A DNA stretch of 64,000 nt. Source: Marivirga lumbricoides (lineage in GTDB: Bacteria > Bacteroidota > Bacteroidia > Cytophagales > Cyclobacteriaceae). How positions within the stretch are numbered: position 1 is the stretch's first letter; each line of letters opens with the position of its first letter. The notes beneath the pieces are model-generated. The model was not told where the DNA came from, made no database searches, and saw nothing but the letters and a program-made list of their open reading frames with translations. The stretch spans positions 1 through 64,000 of the forward strand of contig NZ_BMEC01000004.1 of the NCBI RefSeq assembly GCF_014636295.1, read 5' to 3'. Shown here in pieces: positions 19,125 through 28,006 of this stretch. A program made the position numbers and the translations under genes.

Positions 19125-19451
19125 ATGGCAGACAGAAAATACAATAGTTTTAAGGAGTTTTATCCTTACTATCTGACAGAACATCAGGATGCTACCTGCA
19201 GAAAGTTACACTTTATAGGCACCGGCTTATTATTTGCTATCCTGGCCTGGGTGCTTGCTACTCAAACATGGTGGGGTCTGTGGCTTATCCCTATTACTGG
19301 ATATGGTTTTGCATGGGTGGGTCATTTCTTTTACGAGAAAAATAAGCCTGCTACTTTCGAGTATCCATTATGGAGTCTTGCTTCAGATTTTAAGTTGTTT
19401 TTTGATATTCTTGCAGGGAAACAACCCTTAAGCCCGCCTAACAGAAACTAA
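19125..19451 (+). CDS. Mpo1-like / DUF962 membrane protein
   Basis: The 108-residue protein shows the DUF962 pattern: FKEFYPYYLTEHQDATCRKLHFIGT, two to three membrane segments, and WVGHFFYEKNKPATFEYPLWSLASDFK. The conserved His residues (H19, H29 region and H66 area) and the yeast relative Mpo1 suggest an iron-dependent dioxygenase acting on 2-hydroxy fatty acids; that activity is known for the yeast enzyme and only inferred here. Confidence 0.88.
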   Translation: MADRKYNSFKEFYPYYLTEHQDATCRKLHFIGTGLLFAILAWVLATQTWWGLWLIPITGYGFAWVGHFFYEKNKPATFEYPLWSLASDFKLFFDILAGKQPLSPPNRN

Positions 19452-19470
19452 CCATTGATGTACTAATACA

Positions 19471-19503
19471 AAAAAAACCGGACAGTTGGTAAAACTATCC
19501 GGC
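19471..19503 (-). terminator. Intrinsic terminator of the DEAD-box helicase gene
   Basis: Read on the minus strand, CCGGATAGTT pairs with AACTGTCCGG (one G-T pair) and is followed by seven T. It lies 26 bp after the helicase stop codon. On the plus strand the stem has a C-A mismatch and no T-run. Confidence 0.8.
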
Positions 19504-19528
19504 TTAGTATTGTTAACTCAATTATTGC

Positions 19529-21307
19529 TTATTTTCTTCTTCCTCCGCTACTTGCTTTTACACGAGGCCGACTTCCTGAACTTCTCTTACTGTCACCAAA
19601 TCTACCTTTAAATCCGCTTTTGGCTCTTGGGCTTTCACCGCTTCCTCCAGAACTTCTTCTTCTGCGATCGCTGCCTTTTCTTTCTCCACCACCAGTTTTG
19701 GGTTCTGCCGAAACTTTTCTACCGTCAAACTCACTGTCATTCAATGCATTCATTACAGTTTTTTCATGCCGAGCCTCTACTTCCAGAAAGCTGAAATTCC
19801 TCTGAATGTCAATTTTACCAATATCAATTCCATTAGGGATTTCTTTTAATCCATTCATGAAACCAAGTAATGTGCCCGAGTTTAAATTATCTTTTTCTCC
19901 TATATTAAGGAATAAAGTAGCATAATTACCGCTCTTTCTACCACCACGGTCACCTCTGTCAGCATCTCTTCCCCCTCTTTCTCTGGTGTTCAGGTCATTA
20001 GAGTTTTTGTAGTATTCTAAAAACTTATTGAATTCTAAAGAAACAAATTTCTTAATCAGTTCCTCTCTGCTTAAGTCTGCAAACCTGTCACTAATGTTTT
20101 CCATTAATGGGTTTAATTGCTTTTCATCAACTTCAGTTTCAAGTACTTTATCAATAAAAGAAAACAATTGCTTTTCAATAACTGCTTCACCTGCCGGTAC
20201 TTCACTCTTAACAAATGGCTTACCAATAATTTTTTCCAGCTGACGGATTTTGCCTGAATCTTTTGGTCCTACAATGGCAATAGAAATACCTTCTTTTCCT
20301 GCTCTTCCTGTTCTACCACTTCTGTGAACATAGGTTTCTAATTCGTCAGGGATGTTGTAGTTGATAACATGTGTGATATCAGTAACATCCAAACCTCTTG
20401 CAGCCACATCAGTCGCTACCAACATCTGTAAATGTCTTTTTCTGTAGCGCCCCATTACGGCATCTCTTTGTGCTTGTGACAAATCACCATGCAAACAATC
20501 TGCATTGTAACCATCAGATACCAAAGCATCAGAAATTTCCTGCGTTTCTCTTCTGGTTCTGCAGAAAATAATAGCATAAATATTTGGGTTCATGTCAGCA
20601 ATACGCTTTAACGCCAAATACTTATCTCTTCCATTTACTACATAGTAATAATGCTCAATTTTATCAGCACCCTGGTTTCTTTTTCCAGAAGAAATCTCCT
20701 CTGGTGATTCCATATAATCGTTAGAAATTCTTAACACTTCTTTGGACATGGTAGCCGAGAAGAGTAAAGTCTGTCTGGTTTCAGGTGTGTGAGATAAAAT
20801 AAAATCCAGGTCGTCTTTGAAGCCCATATTAAGCATTTCATCAGCTTCATCAAGTACAACCCACTGAATATCTTCTAATTTTAATTTTTTACGGTTGATC
20901 AAATCAACCACTCTTCCGGGAGTACCTACAACAATTTGAGCACCTTTATTCAAAGATTTTATTTGACCTTCAATGCTTGCACCTCCGTAAACCGGCAATA
21001 CATCTAATTTCTTAGTGTATTTAGTAAAAGCATCAAAATCGTTAGCTATCTGAATGGCTAATTCACGCGTGGGGCATAAAATAATAGCCTGCGTTTTATT
21101 AGAGTCAGCATCAATCTGGTTAATTACCGGTAAACCAAAAGCTGCAGTTTTACCAGATCCTGTTTGCGCTAAAGCAATTAAATCTTTGTTAGTGTTTAAT
21201 AAATGTGGGATTGTTTTTTCCTGTATAGGAGTAGGGTTCTCAAAGCCGATTTCTAAAATAGCTTTAAGAATTTCAGGCTTTAGGCCTAATTCTTCGAATG
21301 TTAGCAT
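19529..21307 (-). CDS. DEAD-box ATP-dependent RNA helicase (CsdA/DeaD type)
   Basis: The protein opens with a Q-motif (FEELGLKPEILKAILEIGFENPTPIQ), followed by AQTGSGKT (47-54), PTRELA, TPGR, DEAD (153-156), SAT and the second RecA domain with ARGLD and HRSGRTGRAG. A DbpA-like RNA-binding domain follows, and the C-terminus is a basic Arg/Gly/Ser tail. This is the layout of helicases acting in ribosome assembly and cold adaptation. The ATG at 21307 matches the family opening; an upstream ATG at 21340 would add 11 residues not typical of relatives. A terminator follows. Confidence 0.95.
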   Translation of the reverse strand: MLTFEELGLKPEILKAILEIGFENPTPIQEKTIPHLLNTNKDLIALAQTGSGKTAAFGLPVINQIDADSNKTQAIILCPTRELAIQIANDFDAFTKYTKKLDVLPVYGGASIEGQIKSLNKGAQIVVGTPGRVVDLINRKKLKLEDIQWVVLDEADEMLNMGFKDDLDFILSHTPETRQTLLFSATMSKEVLRISNDYMESPEEISSGKRNQGADKIEHYYYVVNGRDKYLALKRIADMNPNIYAIIFCRTRRETQEISDALVSDGYNADCLHGDLSQAQRDAVMGRYRKRHLQMLVATDVAARGLDVTDITHVINYNIPDELETYVHRSGRTGRAGKEGISIAIVGPKDSGKIRQLEKIIGKPFVKSEVPAGEAVIEKQLFSFIDKVLETEVDEKQLNPLMENISDRFADLSREELIKKFVSLEFNKFLEYYKNSNDLNTRERGGRDADRGDRGGRKSGNYATLFLNIGEKDNLNSGTLLGFMNGLKEIPNGIDIGKIDIQRNFSFLEVEARHEKTVMNALNDSEFDGRKVSAEPKTGGGERKGSDRRRRSSGGSGESPRAKSGFKGRFGDSKRSSGSRPRVKASSGGRRK

Positions 21308-21471
21308 TTGTGTGTTTAAAAAATTTAAACCCAAAGCCATATATTCGAACCTTTCGACTAGCCCCGGATTTCAATATTACTGCAAAGGTAGGAATAGTTT
21401 TTCGATAAATAGCAAATGATTTCTCTAATTTATTTTTCACTTGCCTTAAACTCCTCTCCATTTATAATATA

Positions 21472-21502
21472 AATGGCTTTAGCAGTAACTAATAAAGCCA
21501 TT
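21472..21502. other. Perfect 10-bp hairpin upstream of the helicase gene
   Basis: AATGGCTTTA and TAAAGCCATT are exact complements separated by 11 nt. The hairpin lies about 165 bp before the helicase start and about 100 bp before the divergent TspO-like gene. No T-run follows on either strand, so it is not a normal terminator; it may be part of an RNA leader or a protein site. Confidence 0.45.
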
Positions 21503-21604
21503 ATCGGTATTAATAAATAAGATATTGAGCAATAAAATGAAAGATATTTATCTCTGACTATTAGCTCATCTTTTATTCAATCAGGCAATCAACTATTTCA
21601 ACTT

Positions 21605-22399
21605 ATGTCACGACTTCTATTATTGATTATAAATACGATCACTCTTATTGCAGTAATTATTGTTAACGGATTAGCTGGTTCAGGTGCGCTTCAAGGGAAA
21701 TCTGTAGGTGAAATAAGTCAAAAATATAGCTCTCTCATTACACCGGCTGACTATGCCTTCTCTATTTGGTGGTTTATTTATTTGTTACTCATCGCTTTTA
21801 TAGGCTTCCAATGGTGGTCATACTACAAAAAGACTAATCTGGAAAGTATAGATCAAACAGGGAGTTATTTTTTTGTTTCCAACCTGGCCAATATGGGTTG
21901 GTTGCTTCTCTGGCTAAATGAGTATATAGGTCTTTCTGTAATCGTGATGTTTATTCTATTATTCACCTTGATCAGATTGGGTATCCGATTGAATTTGGAG
22001 ATATGGGATGCTCCTGTAAGAATTATTGCTTTTATCTGGTGGCCTATTGGTATTTATTTAGGATGGATAATTGTTGCTTCGGTAACCAATGTGGCTGCTT
22101 ATTTGGTTGCTATAGGTTGGGATGGCTTCCCTTTTACACCACAAGTATGGACTATCATATTAGTATTGATTGCTATGGGTATTTATTTATTCCTGATGTA
22201 TAGCAGGAATTTAAGGGAATCTGCAATGGTAGGAATTTGGGCATTTATAGCAATAGCAGTAAAGCAATGGTCACTAAATACAGGAATTGCCAGCACAGCA
22301 ATTGTGGCATCATTTATTTTATTGGTTGCCTCTATGTATCATGGGTATAAAAACAGGAGTACTGCACCAGATAAAAAAATGAAGAGGGGAGAGGTTTGA
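21605..22399 (+). CDS. TspO/MBR-like tryptophan-rich membrane protein
   Basis: The 264-residue protein has about seven hydrophobic segments rich in Trp. The early block ITPADYAFSIWWFIYLLL corresponds to the TspO 'P(A/S)..F...W..(I/L)Y' signature and later segments contain NLANMGWLLLWL, FIWWPIGIYLGWI and KQWSL. Classical TspO has five helices and about 160 residues, so this belongs to the longer TspO-related group often called tryptophan-rich sensory protein. Ligand and role are unknown; porphyrin or lipid-type ligands are known for the short family. Confidence 0.8.
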   Translation: MSRLLLLIINTITLIAVIIVNGLAGSGALQGKSVGEISQKYSSLITPADYAFSIWWFIYLLLIAFIGFQWWSYYKKTNLESIDQTGSYFFVSNLANMGWLLLWLNEYIGLSVIVMFILLFTLIRLGIRLNLEIWDAPVRIIAFIWWPIGIYLGWIIVASVTNVAAYLVAIGWDGFPFTPQVWTIILVLIAMGIYLFLMYSRNLRESAMVGIWAFIAIAVKQWSLNTGIASTAIVASFILLVASMYHGYKNRSTAPDKKMKRGEV

Positions 22400-22424
22400 G
22401 AAAATTTTTTGCATTACCTAAAAC

Positions 22425-22454
22425 AAAAAGCCACAACAAATTGCTGTGGCTTTT
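22425..22454. terminator. Bidirectional terminator between convergent genes
   Basis: AAAAAGCCACA pairs with TGTGGCTTTT around a 9-nt loop. It is shared by the TspO-like gene (plus) and the PQQ-type dehydrogenase gene (minus). Confidence 0.85.
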
Positions 22455-22478
22455 CAATGTGTAATGCTGAAAAGACAT

Positions 22479-23651
22479 TTACCCTTTATAAGTCACTCTA
22501 TAAATTAATCCTGCTTTATCATCACTAATAAGCATAGCACCGTCTTTAGCAATTAATACATCAACAGGTCTGCCCCATGCCTCTTGCTCTTCTTCATCCA
22601 GCCAGCCATCAATAAAGGTTTCGTAGGTAGGCTTACCATCTTCGGCCTTGTTAGATACCATTTGAATTCTATAGCCAATCTTTTTGGATCTGTTCCAGCT
22701 ACCATGTTCAGCAATAAAAATCTGATTTTTATATTCAGCAGGAAACATACTGCCAGTATAGAATTTCAATCCTAAAGGAGCTACATGAGGCCCTAAATTT
22801 CTATACGGCTTTTTAAATTCTTCGCAACCTCTTAGCGTTCCGAATTCAGGGTCGGCTATCTCCCCGGAATGGCAAAAAGGAAACCCAAAATGCTGACCTT
22901 TTTCAGTAGCTATATTCAACTCACAGAAAGGTACATTATCACCCATTAGATCCCGCCCATTATCCGTAAAATACAGGTTGTTGTTTTCCGGGTGCCAGGT
23001 AAAACCAACGGTATTTCTTATACCTTCTGCAAAAATTTCGAATCCTGTTCCATCTGCATTCATCCGGGTAATACTTGCATACACATCCTCTTCAGGATTA
23101 CAAAAGTTACATGGGGCACCCACAGGAACATATAATTTTCCATCTGGTCCAAATGCGATGTATTTCCAACCATGATGCTCATCCGTAGGGAATTCATCAT
23201 AAACAACCGTATAGGAAGGGGGTGTCTCCAGGTTGTTTTCTATATCAGCGAATTTCAGAATTCTGCTGATTTCGGCAACATATAAATCACCATTTTTTAA
23301 AGCCACTCCATTAGGGGATTTCAGGCCTTCAGCGATTATATATTTTTTATCTGCAACACCATCATTATCTGTATCTTTCACAGCATATACTTTATCTTCT
23401 TGTCTGTTGCCAATAAACAAAGTACCACTCTCTGATAATACCATGGATCTGGCATTTGGTACTTCTGCATAAACAGAAATATGGAAATTTTCAGGCAAAT
23501 TGATAGAGGCAAGTCTTTCATCACCGCTGTATTGTTTTACCTCCTGAATAGGCTCTTCTATTTCTTCTTCCGTTACAGTTTCTTTTTCTTCTGTCTTGTT
23601 TCCGCAAGACCACAGTATTGCTAAGAGTGCAATAGAATATATCTTTCTCAT
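22479..23651 (-). CDS. PQQ-dependent sugar dehydrogenase-like lipoprotein (sorbosone/glucose dehydrogenase family)
   Basis: Starting at 23651 gives a lipoprotein signal (MRKIYSIALLAILWSC, Cys16), so the 390-residue protein is probably anchored in a membrane facing the periplasm. The body is a six-bladed beta-propeller of the soluble glucose/L-sorbosone dehydrogenase family: GLKSPNGVALKNGDLYVAE, DEHHGWKYIAFGPDGKLYVPVGAPCN, EGIRNTVGFTWHP and AEHGSWNRSKKIGYRI are typical. Such enzymes oxidise sugars with PQQ and calcium, but many homologues have no proven substrate. The in-frame ATG at 23672 would put seven extra residues before the signal. Confidence 0.88.
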   Translation of the reverse strand: MRKIYSIALLAILWSCGNKTEEKETVTEEEIEEPIQEVKQYSGDERLASINLPENFHISVYAEVPNARSMVLSESGTLFIGNRQEDKVYAVKDTDNDGVADKKYIIAEGLKSPNGVALKNGDLYVAEISRILKFADIENNLETPPSYTVVYDEFPTDEHHGWKYIAFGPDGKLYVPVGAPCNFCNPEEDVYASITRMNADGTGFEIFAEGIRNTVGFTWHPENNNLYFTDNGRDLMGDNVPFCELNIATEKGQHFGFPFCHSGEIADPEFGTLRGCEEFKKPYRNLGPHVAPLGLKFYTGSMFPAEYKNQIFIAEHGSWNRSKKIGYRIQMVSNKAEDGKPTYETFIDGWLDEEEQEAWGRPVDVLIAKDGAMLISDDKAGLIYRVTYKG

Positions 23652-23741
23652 ATGCTTATTTAAGTGCTTCATTTAAATTATAAATAGTTAATTATTGTGA
23701 GTAAAATTGAGTCTTATTCAACCTGGGAAAAGTTATTTCAT

Positions 23742-23761
23742 AGGTTTAGCCCGCTAAACCT
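23742..23761. other. Perfect 20-bp palindrome across the mutase stop codon
   Basis: AGGTTTAGCCCGCTAAACCT has 9-bp arms and a CC centre and includes the stop codon of the large mutase subunit (23754-23756). It may form an RNA hairpin that ends or protects the mutase mRNA; there is no T-run after it. Confidence 0.5.
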
Positions 23762-25892
23762 CTTCCGTTTCATCCATTAGTTTCTGCAGTATTTCGGCTG
23801 CAGCTTTGGCAATTACAGTACCGGGGCCAAAAACAGCAGCCACTCCTGCGTCATACAGAAATTGATAGTCTTTGGGAGGTATTACCCCACCTGCTATGAT
23901 CATGATATCTTCTCTTCCTATTTTCTTAAGTTCGTTCACTAGTTTAGGAATCAGTGTTTTATGACCTGCAGCAAGACTTGAAGCACCTATAATATGCACA
24001 TCGTTTTCGGCAGCTTGCATAGCTACTTCTTCTGGCGTCTGAAAAAGTGGTCCGATATCCACATCGAAACCCAGGTCGGCAAAGCTGGTGGCAATTACTT
24101 TTGCCCCTCTGTCATGCCCGTCCTGTCCCATCTTTGCGATGAGAATTCTTGGTCTTCTACCATCCCAGGCTGCAAATTTATTAGTCAGTTCCTGCGCTTT
24201 TATAAATTCATCGCTACTGCCCGCTTCTCCGGAGTATACACCTGATATTGAGCGTATGGTAGCTTTATGTCTTCCGAAAGAGTTTTCCATGGCGTCTGAT
24301 ATTTCTCCTAAAGTAGCCCTGTTTCTGGCTGCATCTATTGCCAGGTCTAATAAATTACCTTCTCCCGATGCAGCAGATTTTGCCAAAGCTTTGAGGGAAG
24401 CTTGTGTTTTTTCTTCGTCTCTCTCAGCTTTTAAACGTTTAATCCTTTCTATCTGAGATTTTAAAACTGCTGTATTATCTACTTCAAGTAATTCAATATC
24501 GCTTTCTTCATCTGTCTGATAACGATTGACACCCACTATTACATCTCTGCCTGAATCAATTCGGGCTTGTTTTCTGGCGGAAGCTTCTTCAATTCTCATC
24601 TTAGGAAGTCCGGTTTCAATGGCCTTAGCCATACCTCCTAATTCTTCTACTTCTTCAATGAGTTTGGAAGCTTTTTCCACTAACTGATTGGTGAGATATT
24701 CTACATAGTATGAGCCTCCCCAGGGATCTACTGTCTTGGTAATTTTTGTTTCTTCCTGAAGAAATAGCTGGGTATTTCTGGCAATTCTGGCAGAGAAATC
24801 TGTTGGCAGTGCTATGGCTTCATCTAAAGCGTTAGTATGAAGCGACTGGGTATGTCCTAATGCTGCAGCCATTGCTTCTATACAGGTTCGGGTAACGTTA
24901 TTGTAAGGGTCCTGCTCTGTTAGGCTGTAGCCCGATGTCTGGCAATGGGTTCTTAAAGCAAGAGATTTCGGGTTTTCAGGGTTAAATTGTTTTACTATTT
25001 TGGCCCAAAGTAACCTTCCTGCCCTCATTTTAGCTATTTCCATGAAATGATTCATCCCTATAGCCCAAAAGAAAGAAAGGCGAGGGGCAAAGTCATCAAT
25101 TTTTAGTCCTGCACTTAAGCCTGCTCTTATGTACTCTAAACCATCTGCTAAAGTATAGGCAAGTTCCAGGTCCGCAGTAGCACCTGCTTCATGCATGTGG
25201 TAGCCACTGATGCTGATAGAATTAAATTTAGGCATGTATTTGCTGGTGTACTCAAATATATCTGAGATGATCCGCATAGAAGGCTCAGGCGGATAGATAT
25301 AGGTGTTTCGCACCATGAACTCTTTCAAAATATCATTCTGAATAGTGCCGGAAAGCTGCTCCGGCTTCACACCTTGCTCTTCTGCTGCAACAATATAAAA
25401 AGCCATAATGGGAATTACAGCACCATTCATGGTCATAGAAACTGACATTTTATCAAGTGGAATTCTATCGAAAAGCACTTTCATATCCAGAATACTGTCA
25501 ATAGCTACTCCGGCTTTTCCCACATCGCCTTCTACGCGAGGATGATCGGAGTCATAACCTCTATGAGTTGCCAGGTCGAAAGCAACGGATAAACCTTTTT
25601 GCCCTGCCGCTAAATTTTTCCTGTAGAACTCATTAGAGGCCTCTGCTGTAGAAAAACCTGCATACTGCCGGATTGTCCAGGGCTTTTGGACGTACATAGT
25701 AGGGTAGGGGCCTCTCAAATGAGGCGCCTTTCCTGCGATAAAGTTCAGATGTGGTAAGCCTTCAATAGACTTAGCATCTAAAACGGGAGGAATGGTGATT
25801 TTTTCCGGTGTTTCCCAGGTTGCCACTTCTCCGGTCTGAGTCTGCCTGGCTTTTGGCTTGTTTAAGTTTACTTTAGAAAAATCAGGTCTCAT
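23754..25892 (-). CDS. mutB: Methylmalonyl-CoA mutase, large (catalytic) subunit
   Basis: The 712-residue protein has the TIM-barrel substrate domain ([28 protein letters not shown] early on, then [17 protein letters not shown]) and a C-terminal cobalamin-binding domain with DGHDRG near residue 600, in which His is the lower ligand of B12. It rearranges (R)-methylmalonyl-CoA and succinyl-CoA, linking propionate and branched-chain breakdown with the TCA cycle. It lies 3 bp after the small-subunit gene, so the two form one transcript and presumably a heterodimer. Confidence 0.97.
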   Translation of the reverse strand: MRPDFSKVNLNKPKARQTQTGEVATWETPEKITIPPVLDAKSIEGLPHLNFIAGKAPHLRGPYPTMYVQKPWTIRQYAGFSTAEASNEFYRKNLAAGQKGLSVAFDLATHRGYDSDHPRVEGDVGKAGVAIDSILDMKVLFDRIPLDKMSVSMTMNGAVIPIMAFYIVAAEEQGVKPEQLSGTIQNDILKEFMVRNTYIYPPEPSMRIISDIFEYTSKYMPKFNSISISGYHMHEAGATADLELAYTLADGLEYIRAGLSAGLKIDDFAPRLSFFWAIGMNHFMEIAKMRAGRLLWAKIVKQFNPENPKSLALRTHCQTSGYSLTEQDPYNNVTRTCIEAMAAALGHTQSLHTNALDEAIALPTDFSARIARNTQLFLQEETKITKTVDPWGGSYYVEYLTNQLVEKASKLIEEVEELGGMAKAIETGLPKMRIEEASARKQARIDSGRDVIVGVNRYQTDEESDIELLEVDNTAVLKSQIERIKRLKAERDEEKTQASLKALAKSAASGEGNLLDLAIDAARNRATLGEISDAMENSFGRHKATIRSISGVYSGEAGSSDEFIKAQELTNKFAAWDGRRPRILIAKMGQDGHDRGAKVIATSFADLGFDVDIGPLFQTPEEVAMQAAENDVHIIGASSLAAGHKTLIPKLVNELKKIGREDIMIIAGGVIPPKDYQFLYDAGVAAVFGPGTVIAKAAAEILQKLMDETEEV

Positions 25893-25895
25893 ATC

Positions 25896-27692
25896 TTATT
25901 TAATTCCTAAGTCCGTTAACAATTGATTTAAAAATTCTAATGTAGGGCTTTTGCGATGGATGCATCCATATATTCCTTTAGCCTTAAGCTGTTCTTCATC
26001 AGACTCCATTCCTGCAATCAGTACTTTCGCTGAACAGTTTGCTATACTTTCAGCCAGGTTTTCAGGCCGGTCTTTGTAGCATACTACGACTAAATCAGAA
26101 GAGCAATTTTGTAGGTTTTCTTTCAGATCATCCTCACTTTTTAAAATGGTTTCATCCTGAATGCCAATTCCGGCTATGCCTAAAAAGCTATAGCTAAAAT
26201 CTGATTTTGCTTTTGCAACAGGGTCTGTATTAAGCAGTATGATAGTAGCCATTGGCCGCCCGGACTGACCTTTTTCTTTTACATGTTTTTCAGTTCTTGC
26301 CCGAAGTTTCTCTATATAGTGGGTAGCCCTTATTGGTTGAAGGTATTTATTAGGGTCAGCTTCCTGCTCCATAACCGGATACTCTTCTCCAATTAATTGA
26401 AAAGTATTAGCTCCAATAAAAATCTCTTTTCTTTCAGCTACAGCTTTAGCCATTGCCTGCTCATCTGCATTGATTTTTTCTTTTACATACCCGTCTTTAA
26501 ATAAAGCAGAGTAGGAGCCTTTATTTTCCAATTCAAGAAACTGAGTCCAGGCTTTTTGCTCCAGAGTGTTTAAAATATTATCTAAATAATAGGTGCCTGA
26601 TGTAGGATCAACAATTTTATCGAGGTAAGCCTCTTCTTTCAGTATACTTGAAACATTGAGGGCAATCCTCTTAAAAGTTTCTTTTGATTTTCCTAAGGAG
26701 GCATCATGTGGTTCCACCCATAAGCTATTGCAGCCGGCAAGAATGGCAGACATAGCTTCAGTACTGTTTCTCAACAAGTTTACATTAAAGTCCAGCACCG
26801 ATTTACTTCTTTTACTGGTTTGGGCATGAATAATGATTTCATTAGCTGAACCTTCATGTTCATACGCACTCATTATTTTTAATACTGATAACTTAAAAGC
26901 TTTAATTTTAGCTATTTCAAAGAAATAATGCCTTCCGAAAGCAAAAGAAAAACTGGTGGCATTAAAAATGGAACTTGTATCCAGCTGAAGTTCAGTCAGC
27001 ACATCAAGGTACTCTGTAAACTTTGAAAGTGTGAAACTCAATTCATGAACAATATTGGCACCAGCATTATGGTAAAGGCAGGCATCAATATGGAAAGATT
27101 TAAAGTGAGGAAATTCTTTGTTTAATGAGATAACAGAAGCTAATTCCTTATAACTTTTTTCAATGTCAGTGTCTACTCCTATATCACGACTGACTAAAAT
27201 GTCATAGAAATAGGCGCCATTTATATTTTGTGCATTGTGTTTTTTAGTTTTAAGGAAATGAAAATAGTCTTTTATTAGGTTAAATTGAGCTTTTGTGGAT
27301 TCAAATGATATGGCGCAAAATTCCGGTTGTATATTCTCTAACAACAGATTTAAATCAGGTGTCTTCTTATCGATATTAAAAATAATTCCGTCAGCCCCTT
27401 TATTAAGGGCTTCTAAAGCTTCGCTATTGGCAGCTTTTTCATCTGTAACAATAATTTTAAATTGGTTTATCCAATACCGAGGTGATAAACCTGGGTTTTC
27501 GCTTTGGAAAGGATTAGATATAAGCGGTTCAGATTGTTCTTCCGGAGTATAAAAAGGCAAAATAGGAATGCCTTCAGGCGTATCAGTTATTAAAGAGTTA
27601 AAATCTTTTCCTTTTAATCCTTTTTCTATGATTTCTTTCCATTCTGCTGCTTTGCTTTCCTTAAAATCTACAAACGGATTTACTTTACTCAT
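25896..27692 (-). CDS. mutA: Methylmalonyl-CoA mutase, small subunit
   Basis: The 598-residue protein is homologous to the large subunit but more divergent: the barrel domain retains segments such as WVEPHDASLG and DPTSGTYYLDNIL, while the C-terminal B12-like domain lacks the DxHxxG motif (here the equivalent segment reads YGCIHRKSP). This matches the non-catalytic partner of heterodimeric mutases. Its start codon is followed by MSKVNPFVDFKESKAAEWKE, the usual family opening. No meaB or epimerase gene is in the window. Confidence 0.93.
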   Translation of the reverse strand: MSKVNPFVDFKESKAAEWKEIIEKGLKGKDFNSLITDTPEGIPILPFYTPEEQSEPLISNPFQSENPGLSPRYWINQFKIIVTDEKAANSEALEALNKGADGIIFNIDKKTPDLNLLLENIQPEFCAISFESTKAQFNLIKDYFHFLKTKKHNAQNINGAYFYDILVSRDIGVDTDIEKSYKELASVISLNKEFPHFKSFHIDACLYHNAGANIVHELSFTLSKFTEYLDVLTELQLDTSSIFNATSFSFAFGRHYFFEIAKIKAFKLSVLKIMSAYEHEGSANEIIIHAQTSKRSKSVLDFNVNLLRNSTEAMSAILAGCNSLWVEPHDASLGKSKETFKRIALNVSSILKEEAYLDKIVDPTSGTYYLDNILNTLEQKAWTQFLELENKGSYSALFKDGYVKEKINADEQAMAKAVAERKEIFIGANTFQLIGEEYPVMEQEADPNKYLQPIRATHYIEKLRARTEKHVKEKGQSGRPMATIILLNTDPVAKAKSDFSYSFLGIAGIGIQDETILKSEDDLKENLQNCSSDLVVVCYKDRPENLAESIANCSAKVLIAGMESDEEQLKAKGIYGCIHRKSPTLEFLNQLLTDLGIK

Positions 27693-28006
27693 ACCTTTAT
27701 ATTTGTTTAATAGTTAAAGGTAATATAATTCTCATTTTTCTAAGAATGATAATTCTTTAAAAGGATTTTTATTTATTATATTTAACGATTAAACAGTGTG
27801 TTGAATGGGCTGAGACAAAAAAGCGAAATGAATTAATATGATTTTTTAAAGAAAATTCTTTTGATAATAGAAGATTAATTGTCCATATCTGATTTATTCC
27901 CCTGTCAAGTAAAAACGAATTTTTTTGTTCTCTATTTTTTCACCAAATTTGTCAGCCCGTTGAATATTAAGGGAATAAAAATACAATCCTACAAGCTTTT
28001 GTGTTA
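27693..28006. other. Divergent AT-rich gap between mutase and dnaA genes
   Basis: The gap holds a likely dnaA promoter (27925-27951) and, on the minus strand near 27710, a TACCTTTA box that could serve the mutase operon. It is AT-rich, but I found no cluster of DnaA boxes (TTATCCACA-like), so an origin cannot be claimed here. Confidence 0.5.
27925..27951 (+). promoter_or_regulatory. Candidate dnaA promoter
   Basis: A TTTG-rich -33 element (TTG at 27925-27927), a 16-bp spacer and CAAATTTG (27944-27951), one base from TAnnTTTG. The start codon is about 55 bp downstream. Confidence 0.35.

Noticed and set aside
19558-19740. Small minus-strand frame in the Arg/Gly-rich helicase tail
   Set aside because: It is an alternative reading of low-complexity helicase sequence.
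27693-28006. Possible replication origin next to dnaA
   Set aside because: The gap is AT-rich, but I could not find a cluster of DnaA boxes or an obvious unwinding repeat. A skew calculation over the whole chromosome would be needed.
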